DNA of 64,000 nt from Kalaharituber pfeilii (taxonomy: Eukaryota > Ascomycota > Pezizomycetes > Pezizales > Pezizaceae), in assembly GCA_015179045.1 (NCBI GenBank), contig WHUZ01000003.1, forward strand, positions 1,302,001 to 1,366,000, given 5' to 3'. The notes beneath the pieces were generated by a model. That model saw only the letters and a program-made list of their open reading frames with translations. It was not told the DNA's origin and ran no database searches. The first letter of the stretch is position 1. Each line of letters starts with the position of its first letter. Of the stretch, positions 12,101 through 23,575 are shown piece after piece. Both the position numbers and the translations under genes were made by a program.

Positions 12101-12972
12101 GGGGAGGGAACTGAGTGCTTTTGGCTTCTGCCTACATGAGTTAGCCATATTACCGTTATTCCAAGATCACAGACTCTATTCAATTGCTTCAATTTCTATA
12201 TTTGATTTATGCCCAGGCTGGAGACCCCAAAACAATGTAGTTACTTAGCTTTATACCACAAAACCAGTGATACTACCCATTGAGATTTTGATTTTATACA
12301 TAGATTACCAGAGCCTACCCAAAATACCCCCCTCTTTAACCGCGCCATCGATCAGTATCTGAAATATATCCTTATTTATACCGTATCCGGATGACTCATG
12401 CAGTTTGTGAAGGCGAGGACGGTCACAATGACGAAATACAATAGGATTTAAGAAATACACAGTGTAAACAGATGAAACTCATACCAAAAAAAAAAAAAAG
12501 GAAGATAAAAAGAAGGAAGGAAAAAAAAAAAAAAAAAGGAAAAAGAAATAACAAATCAGTGGTAACAGATCGGTAGTGAGAAGGAAAAAATATGTTGAAA
12601 TCAAGACTATCCCTAATCCCTAAGGAAGGTCCTCTCCTCTATAAATTTGGCGAAGCTTTAGGTTGTTTGTGTGTACATGTTTGTGTATTCGTCTATGACA
12701 GGTTGAGGGTAAAAAGGCGGATGTAACCTTTAGCGTAATTGTGGAAGGAGTGTTCGTCTCGTTGTGACCTCAACCCTCCCCATGTTCCGCCCTCAGTCTC
12801 AGACAACATTGCGCCCCAAGATCCTAAACCTGAACCCTGCAAAAAACTTCTTGGTACCAGGACCCATGAGAAACCAAAGCGGGATTCTGTTAACCCTGGA
12901 AAATATAAACGTAGATAAGGCCTAACCACGTAGTCCAATCTCTCCACTAAGACCCCTCCTCTAAACCCATCT
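12101..12972. other. Convergent 3' spacer with poly-A tracts
   Basis: No gene is seen. The spacer contains interrupted A-runs (about 12485-12545) between the thioesterase and KEX1 stop codons, and probably holds both 3' UTRs. Confidence 0.45.
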
Positions 12973-15005
12973 CTATGACGTCGCTCCCTTCCGCTGCTTC
13001 TCACTATACCTCTTCCCCGCTCCCGTATCACCCTCGCCCTCGTCACTCGAGTCCCCCCCAACACTATACCTATCCTGATCCATCTCCCTATACCTCGCCC
13101 TATCAAACATCGGTGTCTCCACCGTCAAATCTTCCAACTCGTTCTCGTCAAACTCACCCTCCTCCATTCTCCTCTCCTTTCCCTTCCCATGCCCATTCAG
13201 ACTCCTATATTTCGCGCTTCTGGCTCTCCGCCTTCTCGCGCAGCAGATGACTGTACCCCAGATCGCAGCCGCGGTGGCAACGAATATGAGAGCAATCTCG
13301 CCAGAGTGGTAATATGCGTCCCATCTTGCCTTGTCGAGTTTCTCCTTCTCGTTCTGTTCGTGCAGGGTGGAGTTTGGAGTGCCTCCCACAGAAGTCACGG
13401 GGACCTTTTCACCACCTATACGAGATTCGGTAGGTTGTCCGCCAATCTCACCAATGTCGACGCCCAGGAACCGGTCGAGCATATCGCGCGTGCGACGGGG
13501 GTAGTCATAGGGGACCATGTGCGAGGCGTTGTAGAAGAGGACGTAGGTGAGGTTTCGTGCACTCTGGTAGATACCGGCTCGCTCGCCTTCGAATACCCAG
13601 TCGTGCCGGGGAGCCCATACACCAGGTGTAGTTTCGAAGCCCTTACCACCGTTCCAAGACATGTTGTGGATGAGCTCTTCTGTGCCGATGTGGTTGCAGA
13701 TGAGGTCCTGGTCTCCAGAGAAGAGGATGACGGGAATGACAGCAAGGAGGTCGGGAAGCAGCGTGATACTAGGTGGAGAGTTCTTCGCGCGGAACGCGGA
13801 GCTGACGGCACCAGAACACTCTGTCCAGCCCGACCTCTTGTCGGGGTTGACGTTGAGGGCGGCAATTACATCCTTCTGGCGGAGATATGGGGTCACCTGC
13901 TTGAGGTCCGGGGGCCAATTCATTCCGCATGAAGGGTAAGTGTCCTCGAGACGGATATCGTACATATTCCAGCAAACCTGATTGCCTTTTTTTCCCTTGT
14001 GCACGGTTTCAGAAAGGATTGATTGGAGTATTTTCTCGCAATCAGGGTGGTCGACACGTGGGCCGTCCTTTTCAACGACAGATTTGCAGTAGCTGAGCTG
14101 GGATTCCAGTTCGTTGGCAAGCTTGGAGCCTTTTTCGATTATGCCGTGCTTGTAGGAGTAGGCGACGTAGGACTCGTAGTGTGGCAGAGGATCAATCCAA
14201 CCATTTCCGATCAGGAGGCCTTTAACGCTCCATTTGACAGCGGATGAGGGGAGTTTATTGCGATCGAGGATGGCACGGGCGATGTATGGGATGAACTGGC
14301 CCGCGTAGGATTCTCCAGCGATGTATATCTAGACATGGAGGTTAATGCATAGATCGAATATAGTGAATGGAAGGAGACTACATCGTCACTTTCGTATTCT
14401 GGAAACAACTTGAACCAGCTGTCGAGAAATCTGATGAATTGCTCAGCCATCTATACTTTTCAATCAGCAAGCGCACCACGTGATCCAATTGGCTACGAGC
14501 TCACCTCTGGCAGCTCATGTAAATAGCTGTTCCCATCCACATAGCTGAACCCTGTTCCAACTGGCTGATCCACAAAAAGTAAATTCGCAAACTCGTGCCA
14601 GCTACCTTTATTCTCCACCAGCTTGTGTTCGGGGGTCACCCGGAACGGCCCAACCTCCATTAATGCACCATCCATCGACGAACACCCCGGGCCCCCATTT
14701 ATCCAGATAACCGTTCGCTCCCTCTCCGCAATGTGCTTGTTCTTTATGTGCCAGAAAAATAAGTTTCCATTGTGCTCATGATCCACCTCGATGTGTCTGC
14801 ATGCCTCAGTCTCGTCAGTAGCTAGAATTATGGTAATGTCCAGAATGGAACGGGCACTTAGTGCTGATCCAACTTACCCAGCATGCATCTTCGGTAGCGG
14901 ACCATCGGGTTGTCCTGGTAGGGACCTTACGAAATAGTCGGCCGCCGTCGCAGCAAGAGCTGTCCCAGCGAGCGATGCTGCGGAGAAGAACACCGTGATA
15001 CGCAT
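12973..15005 (-). CDS. KEX1: Pheromone-processing serine carboxypeptidase Kex1
   Basis: This late-Golgi membrane carboxypeptidase (peptidase family S10) removes C-terminal Lys/Arg after Kex2 cleavage. Four exons are modelled: 15005-14878, 14796-14505, 14450-14382 and 14328-12973, giving 614 aa, close to the family length. The signal peptide is [18 protein letters not shown]. The mature start resembles Kex1 ([12 protein letters not shown]). The active-site blocks are visible: [14 protein letters not shown] (oxyanion region), GESYAG (Ser), [10 protein letters not shown] (Asp) and ASHMVPYD (His). A single transmembrane helix ([17 protein letters not shown]) is followed by Arg-rich and then acidic cytosolic sequence, the expected type I topology with a Golgi-sorting tail. 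An upstream in-frame ATG at 15083 would bury the signal peptide and is less likely. No lesions are seen. Confidence 0.95.
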
Positions 15006-15639
15006 GGTGCAAAGGGTAATGTCGTGGCAAGGCCAGCCAGCAGAGGCGTATAAAGTGAGATCAAAGAAAATGGGAGGAGACAAAGAGGGAGGGACGGGAA
15101 AGAAGGACAGAGGGGAGCTGAAGAGGCCAGTGGTGCTGACCGTCTTCTGGATGAGAGCTTCGGGGGGGGGGGGGGTGTCGTAGGGTGGTGCGTGCTTGGG
15201 GGGGGGGGACGGTGAGGGCGTCGTAAGTACTGTACTTTAATTATGGCGATTTTGGGCTTAATGTGGTGTCGCTAACTCCCAGCAGGTGGACTGTGGACCC
15301 TGGCTGGGCTCGCTCTCGTGTTCTGGCAGTGGGAAAGGACAGCAGCGCTGCAGCGGCAATTGCAGCGCCAGGATGACAAGCGCCGAGACGTCGCCTCTGC
15401 AGATACTGGGTGTATCACGGGGAGGCGGGCAAGCCGCTGGCTGCGACGGCGTTGCCGCTGAGAAAGGTACGGGAGACGCGGGGATGGCGCTATGCGCTGG
15501 GCCGCACGTAGGATGCAAACCTAAATGTTATGCATACGAGTTAACGAAGGCTGGTGGGACAAATGCAGCTAACTTCGTTATATTGCAGTTGCCATATCTC
15601 CGATTTACAGCGCCTCAACTGGTAACAAATGCAGTGTCT
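15006..15639. other. KEX1 upstream region with G-runs
   Basis: The stretch has two G-homopolymer runs (about 15164-15175 and 15199-15208) 160-200 bp upstream of the KEX1 start codon. It probably also carries the 3' end of the next minus-strand gene. No separate gene is supported. Confidence 0.45.
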
Positions 15640-17257
15640 TCAGAGCAGCATTTCTTCCTCTGCTCCCTTGTCCGAGATTTCCTCCCAAACTTCTACCCAT
15701 TCGTCACTAGCATCCCGCAGCGGCGAGAACGCTTGGCTGCATAGAATGTCACCATCTGAACCATCTGCTCCCTGGGAGTCATAACCCAACGCCATCTGAC
15801 TTGTTCTAGGAAGTATTATATCATTTCCCATTTGGGATTCAACCTCTGGCCAGAGAATATCATCTTCGGTTCCCTGAGAATCGTCCATAAACAGATCGTT
15901 GAATTCACTGTCAACCAACAGAATATTGTCTAACTTGGCCTCTGATCTTGCATGCAGCAGATCATCCTCCTCAGCTTGCGCACCGTCTCGCTCCTCTTTC
16001 CTAGACACTATAAACGCATTGTCATCATAATCATTGCCCGCAAGACGCTCCTGCAACAGCTGTGGTATATTCTCCGTTCCCATATTATCCCAGCTCATGA
16101 GGCTCTCCAATTGTCTTTTCTTGCTTGGATTTTGAAGCCTGTCCTTGGCAAACCGCCATAGGGCTGATTCAATTCCATTTGACGCATTACCTTCCTTGTA
16201 GCAGTAACTTGTAAGAATAGTAACAAAAGATGTGGACACATTGCTTCACAAACCAGCACAGATATTTTATGCTTCAATTCTAAGTCGGTTGTAAATTTCT
16301 GAACATGATAAAAGCCTTCCGCAATTGTCGCAATATGTTTGCCAGAGTGCCAGAGCGCCTGTAAATCATTATATTAGCATCTAAAAGACCAAAAAATAGC
16401 CTGGTTCACACCTCCAAATACCCCGGCATAAAGAGGCATGGTGCAATTTGGGAGAGATTTTTATTTACTAGAGCTGTGAAAGCTGAGTCAATGAGGGATA
16501 AAAGGTCAAAGACACTGATGTCATTCTCAACATCTCCTTTTTCACTCAAGTCAATGCCAGTGCTTTTGATTGAGCAGGCCGCCTTTGTTGAAGGCTGAAT
16601 TAGTGCTAAATTTGATACTGTGCTAAAGAAAAGAGAGAGAGATAATTGAGTAAAAGCGGCAGTTGGCATGTGAGTAGCAACCAGTCCTTCGACAGCTCCT
16701 GGTGACCAAGGGGGATGGGAAACATCCGTTCGAATCATGTTCACTGAGTCAACCCATAATTAGCACCTTGGGGTAAGCTTCAGTAATCAAAGATTTCTGG
16801 AAGTAGTACGAATGATATCCTCCTCGGTCGTTAATCTATCTGGGATCTCAAGCGAAGCCGAGAGGTGTAATTGAGACCAAAGCTAAGCATCTCTAAATTT
16901 AGCACTTGACAATTGCATGTTAAGTGCCTGCAGCGCAGGGGGCGTACCACCTTTGACCTGGATATCACACGCCCGAATACCTCGACAAACCTGTCGTTCT
17001 GGATAGGTTTCCCATTCCAACGAAGTTTAAATCTCACCTGCAGTGTTCCAACCTTCAGTTAGATATCTTATATGTAGAGACCAAAGCTTTGCACTCAGTA
17101 CACTCAGCCCACTCCCCCTGATGATTGTCAATTGCTCCCAGCAGTCTGCCCGGGTGTCTTCTGGTAATTGAAGCTGAAAGGATGACGCCAGTTCCAGAAA
17201 AATGCCGTTTCCGCTGCGGAGTATGGAGGGCAAGCTATTAGTCAATGGAAAGGGCAT
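15640..17257 (-). CDS. Unknown acidic protein, six exons, about 430 aa
   Basis: Six exons close in frame with GT-AG introns of about 49-98 nt: 17257-17102, 17052-16981, 16882-16810, 16743-16412, 16358-16254 and 16194-15640. The total is 1293 nt. Intron 1 has a TCTAAC branch site. Residues about 53-76 (LQVRFKLRWNGKPIQNDRF) and the mid region (MIRTDVSHPPWSPGAVEGL; LWHSGKHIATIAEGFYHV) look like a folded, partly helical domain. The last 110 residues are strongly acidic and repetitive in Asp/Glu, ending VEVWEEISDKGAEEEMLL. I do not recognise the family. The complete frame across five introns argues for a real gene. Exon 2/3 boundaries are the least certain. Confidence 0.55.
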
Positions 17258-18755
17258 CTTGCAGTCCCGAGAGTAACTGGAGTCCGGGGATACAGTGGAC
17301 GCTGAAGTAGGAATTGGGGATGCGTGGAGCGGTGTCTAGCGGGGATGTGGGGTGTGTGGTGTGGAGTGTGGGGGGCCGCCGCGGGATGCACGACAGAGCT
17401 CAGCGTCCTGCCCCAGTCCAGACCGATGCCTCTACATAAAACACAATCGCGAGGATGGCCTCGTGACATGCCAAGACGCTAAATGCAGGTAGTCTGGTTC
17501 TCGCGAGGCCAGCAAGGCGTATACAATATGCAGTCGCTGCTGCTAAGAGAGCGCGGCCTGCGTGCATAGATATAGCGCAAATGCTCCATGGAGCTGGCCG
17601 AATTGGAGGGGCCCTCCATCATTCCGCTGACTATATACTAGCCAGACTTTTATACTGGAAAGTCTCAGTTTGTCCTATTAGACCAAGTTTGTCTGAAGAC
17701 TGAACAAGCTGGCTAGTGGAGTATAGTATGCGGCCCATGGTTAGGGCGGGCTGTTCAGGGTAACACTGCTTTTCACAATTGTGTTAACCCATCCCCAGAG
17801 GGTGTGGTCTCCCCTACCTCTGACCGTTTAGTTTTGCTGGAACCCTTCGCTTCATTTGCAGAGAAATAAGCCCACTGGCCTCCAAGCGTGAAAGGAAAGT
17901 GTGCTGCGGACAATCTCTGCTGCAGGGGCTTGGCTTAAGTAAAATGGTCCTCTTGAAATATGTTAAATATACTTTGATTGCAGCAGTAAAACGCAGAGAC
18001 GGGAGAAGTAAACAAGGCGTACAAACATTGATGGAACAGGCCATTGGCATTCCAGAACTAGCGCGCAAGTGGCAAAGCCAAGGGCAAGATGGATCGTCGT
18101 TGAAGAGGAACAATTATGGTGAAGGCTCTGCACGTGAACAAGCGGTTTCTGAGCCGCGATTCTTGGTGGACGCGTAGTTCTTGTTCGTATTCATGAGATA
18201 AATCTGAAGGAGCAAGGATGGTCTGATAATTGAGAATGAGCAGGACAATGACCTAATTGGGTCGTGTCACTTGGTTGACAATGTCGGGGCTTTTGGGACA
18301 TGTTCAAGGCCGGAGGCAAGGGTTCGGTGCAAGTGAGGCAACATGCACACGATCATTAAGGATCAGAGCGAGTTTATTCTTGCGGGATCAGCTCTCAAAC
18401 TCTTGTCCAAAAAAGCAACAACGGCAGAGGGAAGTGACGAAAAATGGATCGCCATGGGAATATTGGTGGAGAACAGAAATCAGCGAAAAAGCACGTTTGC
18501 GAATAGTGTATATCATACCGCGATCGCTTTGTTCTCATGTCTCTGAGTTGCCCTGGTTAGGTACTGCTGGTATGTCCACGTACTATTTATTACCAGTACT
18601 CGAGTACTTGCAGATGCTTGACGGTTTCACCTCTGCATATCTCTTGGCTGCATATTGCATGGGTATGCTGCATTGTTCCTTATCCTTATCGCTTGCCGCA
18701 CGTCCTCCGCCGAGCCACAGCGCTATCCCGCCCCCACTACGCCCCGTGAGACTAC
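17258..18755. other. Intergenic region with a possible hairpin element
   Basis: No gene is recognised. Open frames at 17899-18177 and 18257-18847 lack motifs and splice continuity. An imperfect inverted repeat lies at about 17627-17730 (listed separately). The right part is probably the promoter of the TatD gene. Confidence 0.4.
17627..17730. repeat. Imperfect inverted repeat, possible small MITE
   Basis: CTATATACTAGCCAG on the left and the reverse complement of CTGGCTAGTGGAGTATAG on the right pair with a small internal gap around a spacer of about 65 bp, and both ends abut TA-containing sequence. This is weaker than the other inverted-repeat elements in the window, so it may be chance or an eroded copy. 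Confidence 0.35.
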
Positions 18756-18926
18756 ATGACTCTGTGTCGCCCCGCCATTGCACCGCTTATACAACGCGTT
18801 TGCAGAGTATACGGAAAAAGGAACGGCAGCGGAAACAGCATAAGTAGCATCCGCTCCAACAGCTTCCGAATAACGAGTTGTCTTCAATTGCGAATACAAC
18901 GTAGGGCGATAACGACAGCAGTAGCA

Positions 18927-20360
18927 ATGCCATCGATAGCTTCAGAGAGCGCCTCTGGCGCGACGACAACGACTGCGGCGTCCTCGGCCGTGCCTTCGCC
19001 GTCGCCAGCTACGTCGTCGAATTACGTCCCGAGATATGTGGACATCGGCATCAATTTGACAGATAAGATGTATCGGGGGATATACCATGGAAAGAAGGTA
19101 CCTACACCTTAAACCTATGAATCTAGTTTGTGCGTGCGCATAGGAAGAAAGAGATTTGCTGAGAATGATGAACGGAAACACCCTCCTATCCAACCAAGGA
19201 TGGTCGGACAGAGGGGCATCGTCCTTCATTAGCACCACGAAGAAGACTTGCATGATGTGATCCAGAGGGCGAAAGAAGCAGGATGCGCGAAGATGATGGT
19301 GACGGGGTCGGATTTAGAGGAGAGTAAGGAGGCAGTGAGGTTGGCGGAGCAGTATCGTGTGTTTTCCTACCCTATCCTGGTGTCGTTAGGAGGAAGCTAA
19401 TTCTGGAGGCACACTTGACAGCGGGCATCATATATGCAACCGTTGGCGTCCACCCATGTGCTGCACACAAATTCGACTCATATCCAGGCGGCCCGGATGC
19501 CTACTTAAAAGACCTTGAGAAGCTCGCCATCGAAGGCAAGGAAAAAGGTCTCGTCACTGCGTTTGGAGAGATTGGTCTCGACTGTCTGTTACCCCCTATC
19601 AGCGATGAACCCGGCTAACTCTTCACCAGACGACCGCCTCATGCTTTGCCCCGCAGATATCCAACTCAAGTACTTCTCCTCCCAACTGGCCCTCGCGCGC
19701 CGCATCGGTCTCCCGCTCTTCCTGCACTCCCGCGCCGCCGCATCGGACTTCTACTCCCTTCTCCTCCCGCACCTATCACATCTTCCCGGCGGTCTTGTGC
19801 ACTCGTTCACCGGCACCATCGCGGAGATGCACGAATTGGTCGCGGCGGGCCTCTACATCGGCATCAACGGATGCTCGCTCAAAACCGACGAGAATCTCGC
19901 TGTCGTGAAGGAGGTGCCGCTCGATCGGCTGATGCTGGAGACAGACGGGCCTTGGTGCGAGATTAGGCCGTCGCATGCGAGCGCGAGAGTCCTCAAGGAA
20001 ATTGAGAAGGCCCGCAAGGACGAGGCATTGAGACCATTAGAACTACCAAAAACAAGGAGAAAGGAGAAGTGGGAAAAAGGGTTCAGGGTCAATGGACGGA
20101 ACGAGCCAGCCGCAATTTCGAATGTGGCGTGGGTCGTTGCGTGGGTGAAGGGACTGGATGTACAGGTCGTTTGCGAGACGTAGGTGCTCCGGTTTCTCTT
20201 CTTGATTCGTTTACTTGGGTTTGAGCTTGTGAGGGATCGGGATGGTCGCTAACGTGGATGGTATAGGGCGTGGAGGAATAGTATCAAGCTTTTCGGATTG
20301 GGGGAGCAGGTGGACCAGCTTGAGACAGAGGTGGACAAGGAAGCTCAGGCACAGGAGTAG
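18927..20360 (+). CDS. TatD-family metal-dependent deoxyribonuclease (TATDN1 / YBL055C type)
   Basis: This is a TIM-barrel metallo-nuclease, whose yeast and animal homologues act as 3'-5' exo/endonucleases linked to DNA degradation. Five exons are modelled: 18927-19097, 19233-19356, 19422-19583, 19630-20179 and 20267-20360, 366 aa. Family blocks are visible: VDIGINLTDKMYRGIYHGK, a VTGSDLEES block, YATVGVHPCAAH, AFGEIGLDYDRL, FLHSRAA, GLVHSFTG and ETDGPWCEIRPSH, which carry the usual metal ligands (Glu, His, His, Asp). An upstream in-frame ATG at 18756 would add 57 residues rich in Arg and Ser without acidic residues, which looks like a mitochondrial leader, so dual start use is possible. Intron 3 has a GTCTGT donor. 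Confidence 0.9.
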
Positions 20361-21797
20361 GCATAGATGTTTTTTTTTTCTTTTTCTTTTTCTTTTTTTT
20401 TTTCTAAAATATAGGCCTGTTGGGTATCTATAGAGTGTACACGCATACTTACTGTTTATTTTATGTTCATTCAAAGTTGAGAACCGATCATGATACATTA
20501 ACGTCTTGAACAGCCCCATCTGATAATGAATCTTACCCTTCAATATTGCCACCTGCCCAACGTACAACCAGGCCAAAAATTAGGGCCTCTTGTACTTCTC
20601 TGCCGGGTTTATGACAGCATATTCCTTACCAGCTTTTCACTTTAATCAAGTAGGCATATTATTATGCGGATGCTACTGCGATAGATACCACAATGCAGAA
20701 TGTTTGTCACGTGTCTTAAAGCTATTTTCAAATCCACTCACCAAAGACTCACTGCAAGATTACCAAAACCTCACCTTTGCAGAATTACTCATCTAAGTAC
20801 ATACTTATATATACCTCATTGAAAGCAAGCGGAATCGAACGCTAGGCGGGAGTAAAAGCCTATTGTTACTCAGTACATGGAACAAGGTTAAGTAGCTATA
20901 TCACCATGTGCAAATGTGCAAAAAAATATATTCGGTAGTCTGGTATATATTCGATATGCAGATTTAGGAACTTCAGCAGCACAAGGTTCTCTCATATCAA
21001 CAACTAATATACAGACTTCTTCTCGTTCTATAACATCTCTTCAAGTATGACAAGTCCTTATTTCAAAGTCTATCGTAAACCATATAATGAAACACATTCA
21101 ACTATAGCAAAACAACTTGAACAGAACCACACAAACAAATCACGACGGAACATATGGGAAGAAGGGGCTGGAAGGACAATGGTGACAAATGAATACCTAC
21201 TCAACCGATTGCGTTCATACTTGCTTGCTACGAGCTACACTTCAAGGCTGAGGAATTGCGGTAGATAGGATCCCGGGTACTAAGAGGAGGGAGCGGCTTG
21301 TTGTTGGTGATGGTGATGAATGACGATGATGATAGTGAAGATGTGAGCAGCATATCGCAAATAATGAACAGGAGACACATAATAGGAGGAAGAAATAATA
21401 TGTAAAAAATAAGAAAATACAAGGAAAGAGGAAGAGAAAACACATGAAAGTCAATACGGTGTGAAATATAGGAATAACAGGACCAAACCATAGAATGACA
21501 GGTTAATAGAGAGCCTCAAACAAAACCTACTCGTGCGACATATCATCCAAACCTGCCGGAAGGGAGCTTTATGAGAAAAAGTCGTAACGAATAGAAAAAC
21601 ACCAGCCACTCAGCAATCAATCCGCAATAGGTAAATGAGTAATAACGTTCAACCCAGACCGATGTTAACCCACCAATCCCCACAGATGGTAATTTGACAC
21701 AGGAATACAGAACAGAGAACATAAATAATCCCACTTCCGCTCTCCCATCCGCCCGAAATCAGAACCAGCCACGGAAACATATGGTGTACACCCGAGC
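20361..21797. other. Convergent spacer, AT-rich
   Basis: No gene is supported. T/C-rich tracts follow the TatD stop (20372-20403), and the rest is AT-rich with short non-conserved frames. A GAATCGAAC string near 20831 superficially resembles a tRNA T-arm but does not fold as one. Confidence 0.45.
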
Positions 21798-23575
21798 CTA
21801 ACGGGAGCTTTCATTTGGTACAACCACTTCAGATGTCCCATTGCTTCTCGTTTCAACTTCTGTACCATTTGGCGACTCCTGTAGCTTGCTCTGTGTTTCA
21901 ACCTTCTCTTTTGACCCTATATTCCTCTTCTTTTCTAACTCTTCTTCATCTTTGTCATCCTCATCATCAAACATCTCAGCATCATCAGAGTCTGATTCGA
22001 CTTCTGTTCCATCTCCCAATACTATAATTCGTCCACCTCCTTGAGTGGTTCGGTAAAAGCCATCCGGCCTCGCAATTGGATGGTCGAACTCATCTGGGCT
22101 CTCCTCAGTGTACTTCGGCCATTTCAAAGTCTTGACCTCGGCTGCATGAGATAGAAGTTAGCTCTAGACTGTACAAGGTGCTATCTGACATATGGAGGAA
22201 CTTGCCGTACTCCGGTGGAGCGCAGGGCCCATCCCCTTCAGCGACTCTCTTCGCTATCATATCGTACCACTCCTCCTGAGTCTTGCCATGAAGCAATCCG
22301 ACAATAATCATAGTCATGTTGTCACAACCAACACCGCCAGAATCTGATCCATTTGACAAGCACTTGTTCATCAAATTTTCGCAAATTTTGTCGAGGGATT
22401 GTCGCGCAGCAATACCCCGTCGAACAAATTCAATCACCCCTTGAGAAGACTCGCAGTCCCAAATTCCTGAAACACAAATATTAATATAAGCATAAAATGG
22501 GCTGATTGAAGGTGGATAATAACGGACCATCGCAGGCAAGAACAAGGAACTCATCGTCAGGTGATATTTCATGCTCACTAACATCTGGATATGCGGTGAC
22601 AATTTGTTGCTCTGGGGGAAGCTCTGCTTTCTTTTTGAATTCGAAATCTCCGATTGCCCTCGATAGTGCAAGATTGCCATTGACGCGGCCAAAATCAACA
22701 AACCCGCCAGCAGCGACGATCCTCGCCTTCTCCCCTGTACGAAATCATGTTAGTGGCGTCCATAGGAACGATAGCGGTGAGACCTATACCTTCATTTTGC
22801 GGTTTATGGTCCTGAGATAATGGTTTGGCACGTCCTTTAACGCCGAGAACAGTTCTTGAGTCTCCAGCATTTGCCTAAATCAGCCACAAGAGCAGTCAGT
22901 ACTGTATTGAAAGCAGTCTCACTGGAGCTAAATACATACTACATAGATCTTGTCATTGCTTATCAACGCAACTGAAGCAGTGCACCCAGATAACTCATCC
23001 TTGTAGTGCTTATCTGAAATGCCGTTAGTTGATTCGGCCTCAATCAGTCATTAAAGCCAGTGAGTGTTGTACCTTGCAGAATGGCTCTGTCCGTAGCCAA
23101 GAATCCGTCTTTCAGTGCCTGTGCGTAATACCCAGCTTTAAATGAGGGCTGTGTCGCTAAAATTTTATGAACATTGTTGCCACTGTACGAAGCTACCCTT
23201 TCACCACCATGGCCATCATAAACACCGAAGAAGCTGACTCTTTTTTCTATAGAGGTTGTCTTTTGGGGATTGCCAGACTCATCCTCAGGTTGTAAATCGA
23301 GTACGGCAGCATGAGCATCTTCCATGCTTATACGCCAACCTTGCATCGCAGAAAGTCCCCAGAAAAGCCTCTCATCGTGACCTTTTTCCGATTGCTGAAA
23401 AATGTGTGAACATCAAAGTGTTAGCAGGATTGTAAGCAAGACAATGAAGTCCAATGCCTGCGAAGAAATAATTCTCAAAGCCTCATCCTATGAGCTCCCC
23501 AGGAACAGAAAAAGTTTTACGGGTATAGGATTCGCTAACCTTTTCGACCACAGGCTCGGAGAGAGTCTGACCCAT
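21798..23575 (-). CDS. ptc2: PP2C-type Ser/Thr protein phosphatase (Ptc2/Ptc3 type)
   Basis: This Mg/Mn-dependent phosphatase belongs to the family that in yeasts switches off stress MAP kinase and checkpoint kinases. Seven exons are modelled: 23575-23540, 23394-23073, 23013-22940, 22874-22790, 22734-22528, 22466-22206 and 22141-21798, giving 442 aa in frame. The start [12 protein letters not shown] matches Ptc2/Ptc3. The catalytic motifs are present: [23 protein letters not shown] (metal Asp), [26 protein letters not shown] and [10 protein letters not shown]. After about residue 315 there is a family-like extension, then an acidic Asp/Glu tail. Intron 6 is a GC-AG intron with donor GGCAAGT. 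Intron 5 uses GTCCGT. Confidence 0.93.

Noticed and set aside
13189..13932. Long plus-strand frame of 247 aa
   Set aside because: It is the antisense shadow of the KEX1 last exon, with no motif of its own.
20825..20870. Possible tRNA near GCGGAATCGAACGC
   Set aside because: The stem would have an eight-base loop and a mismatched closing pair, and no anticodon arm was found.
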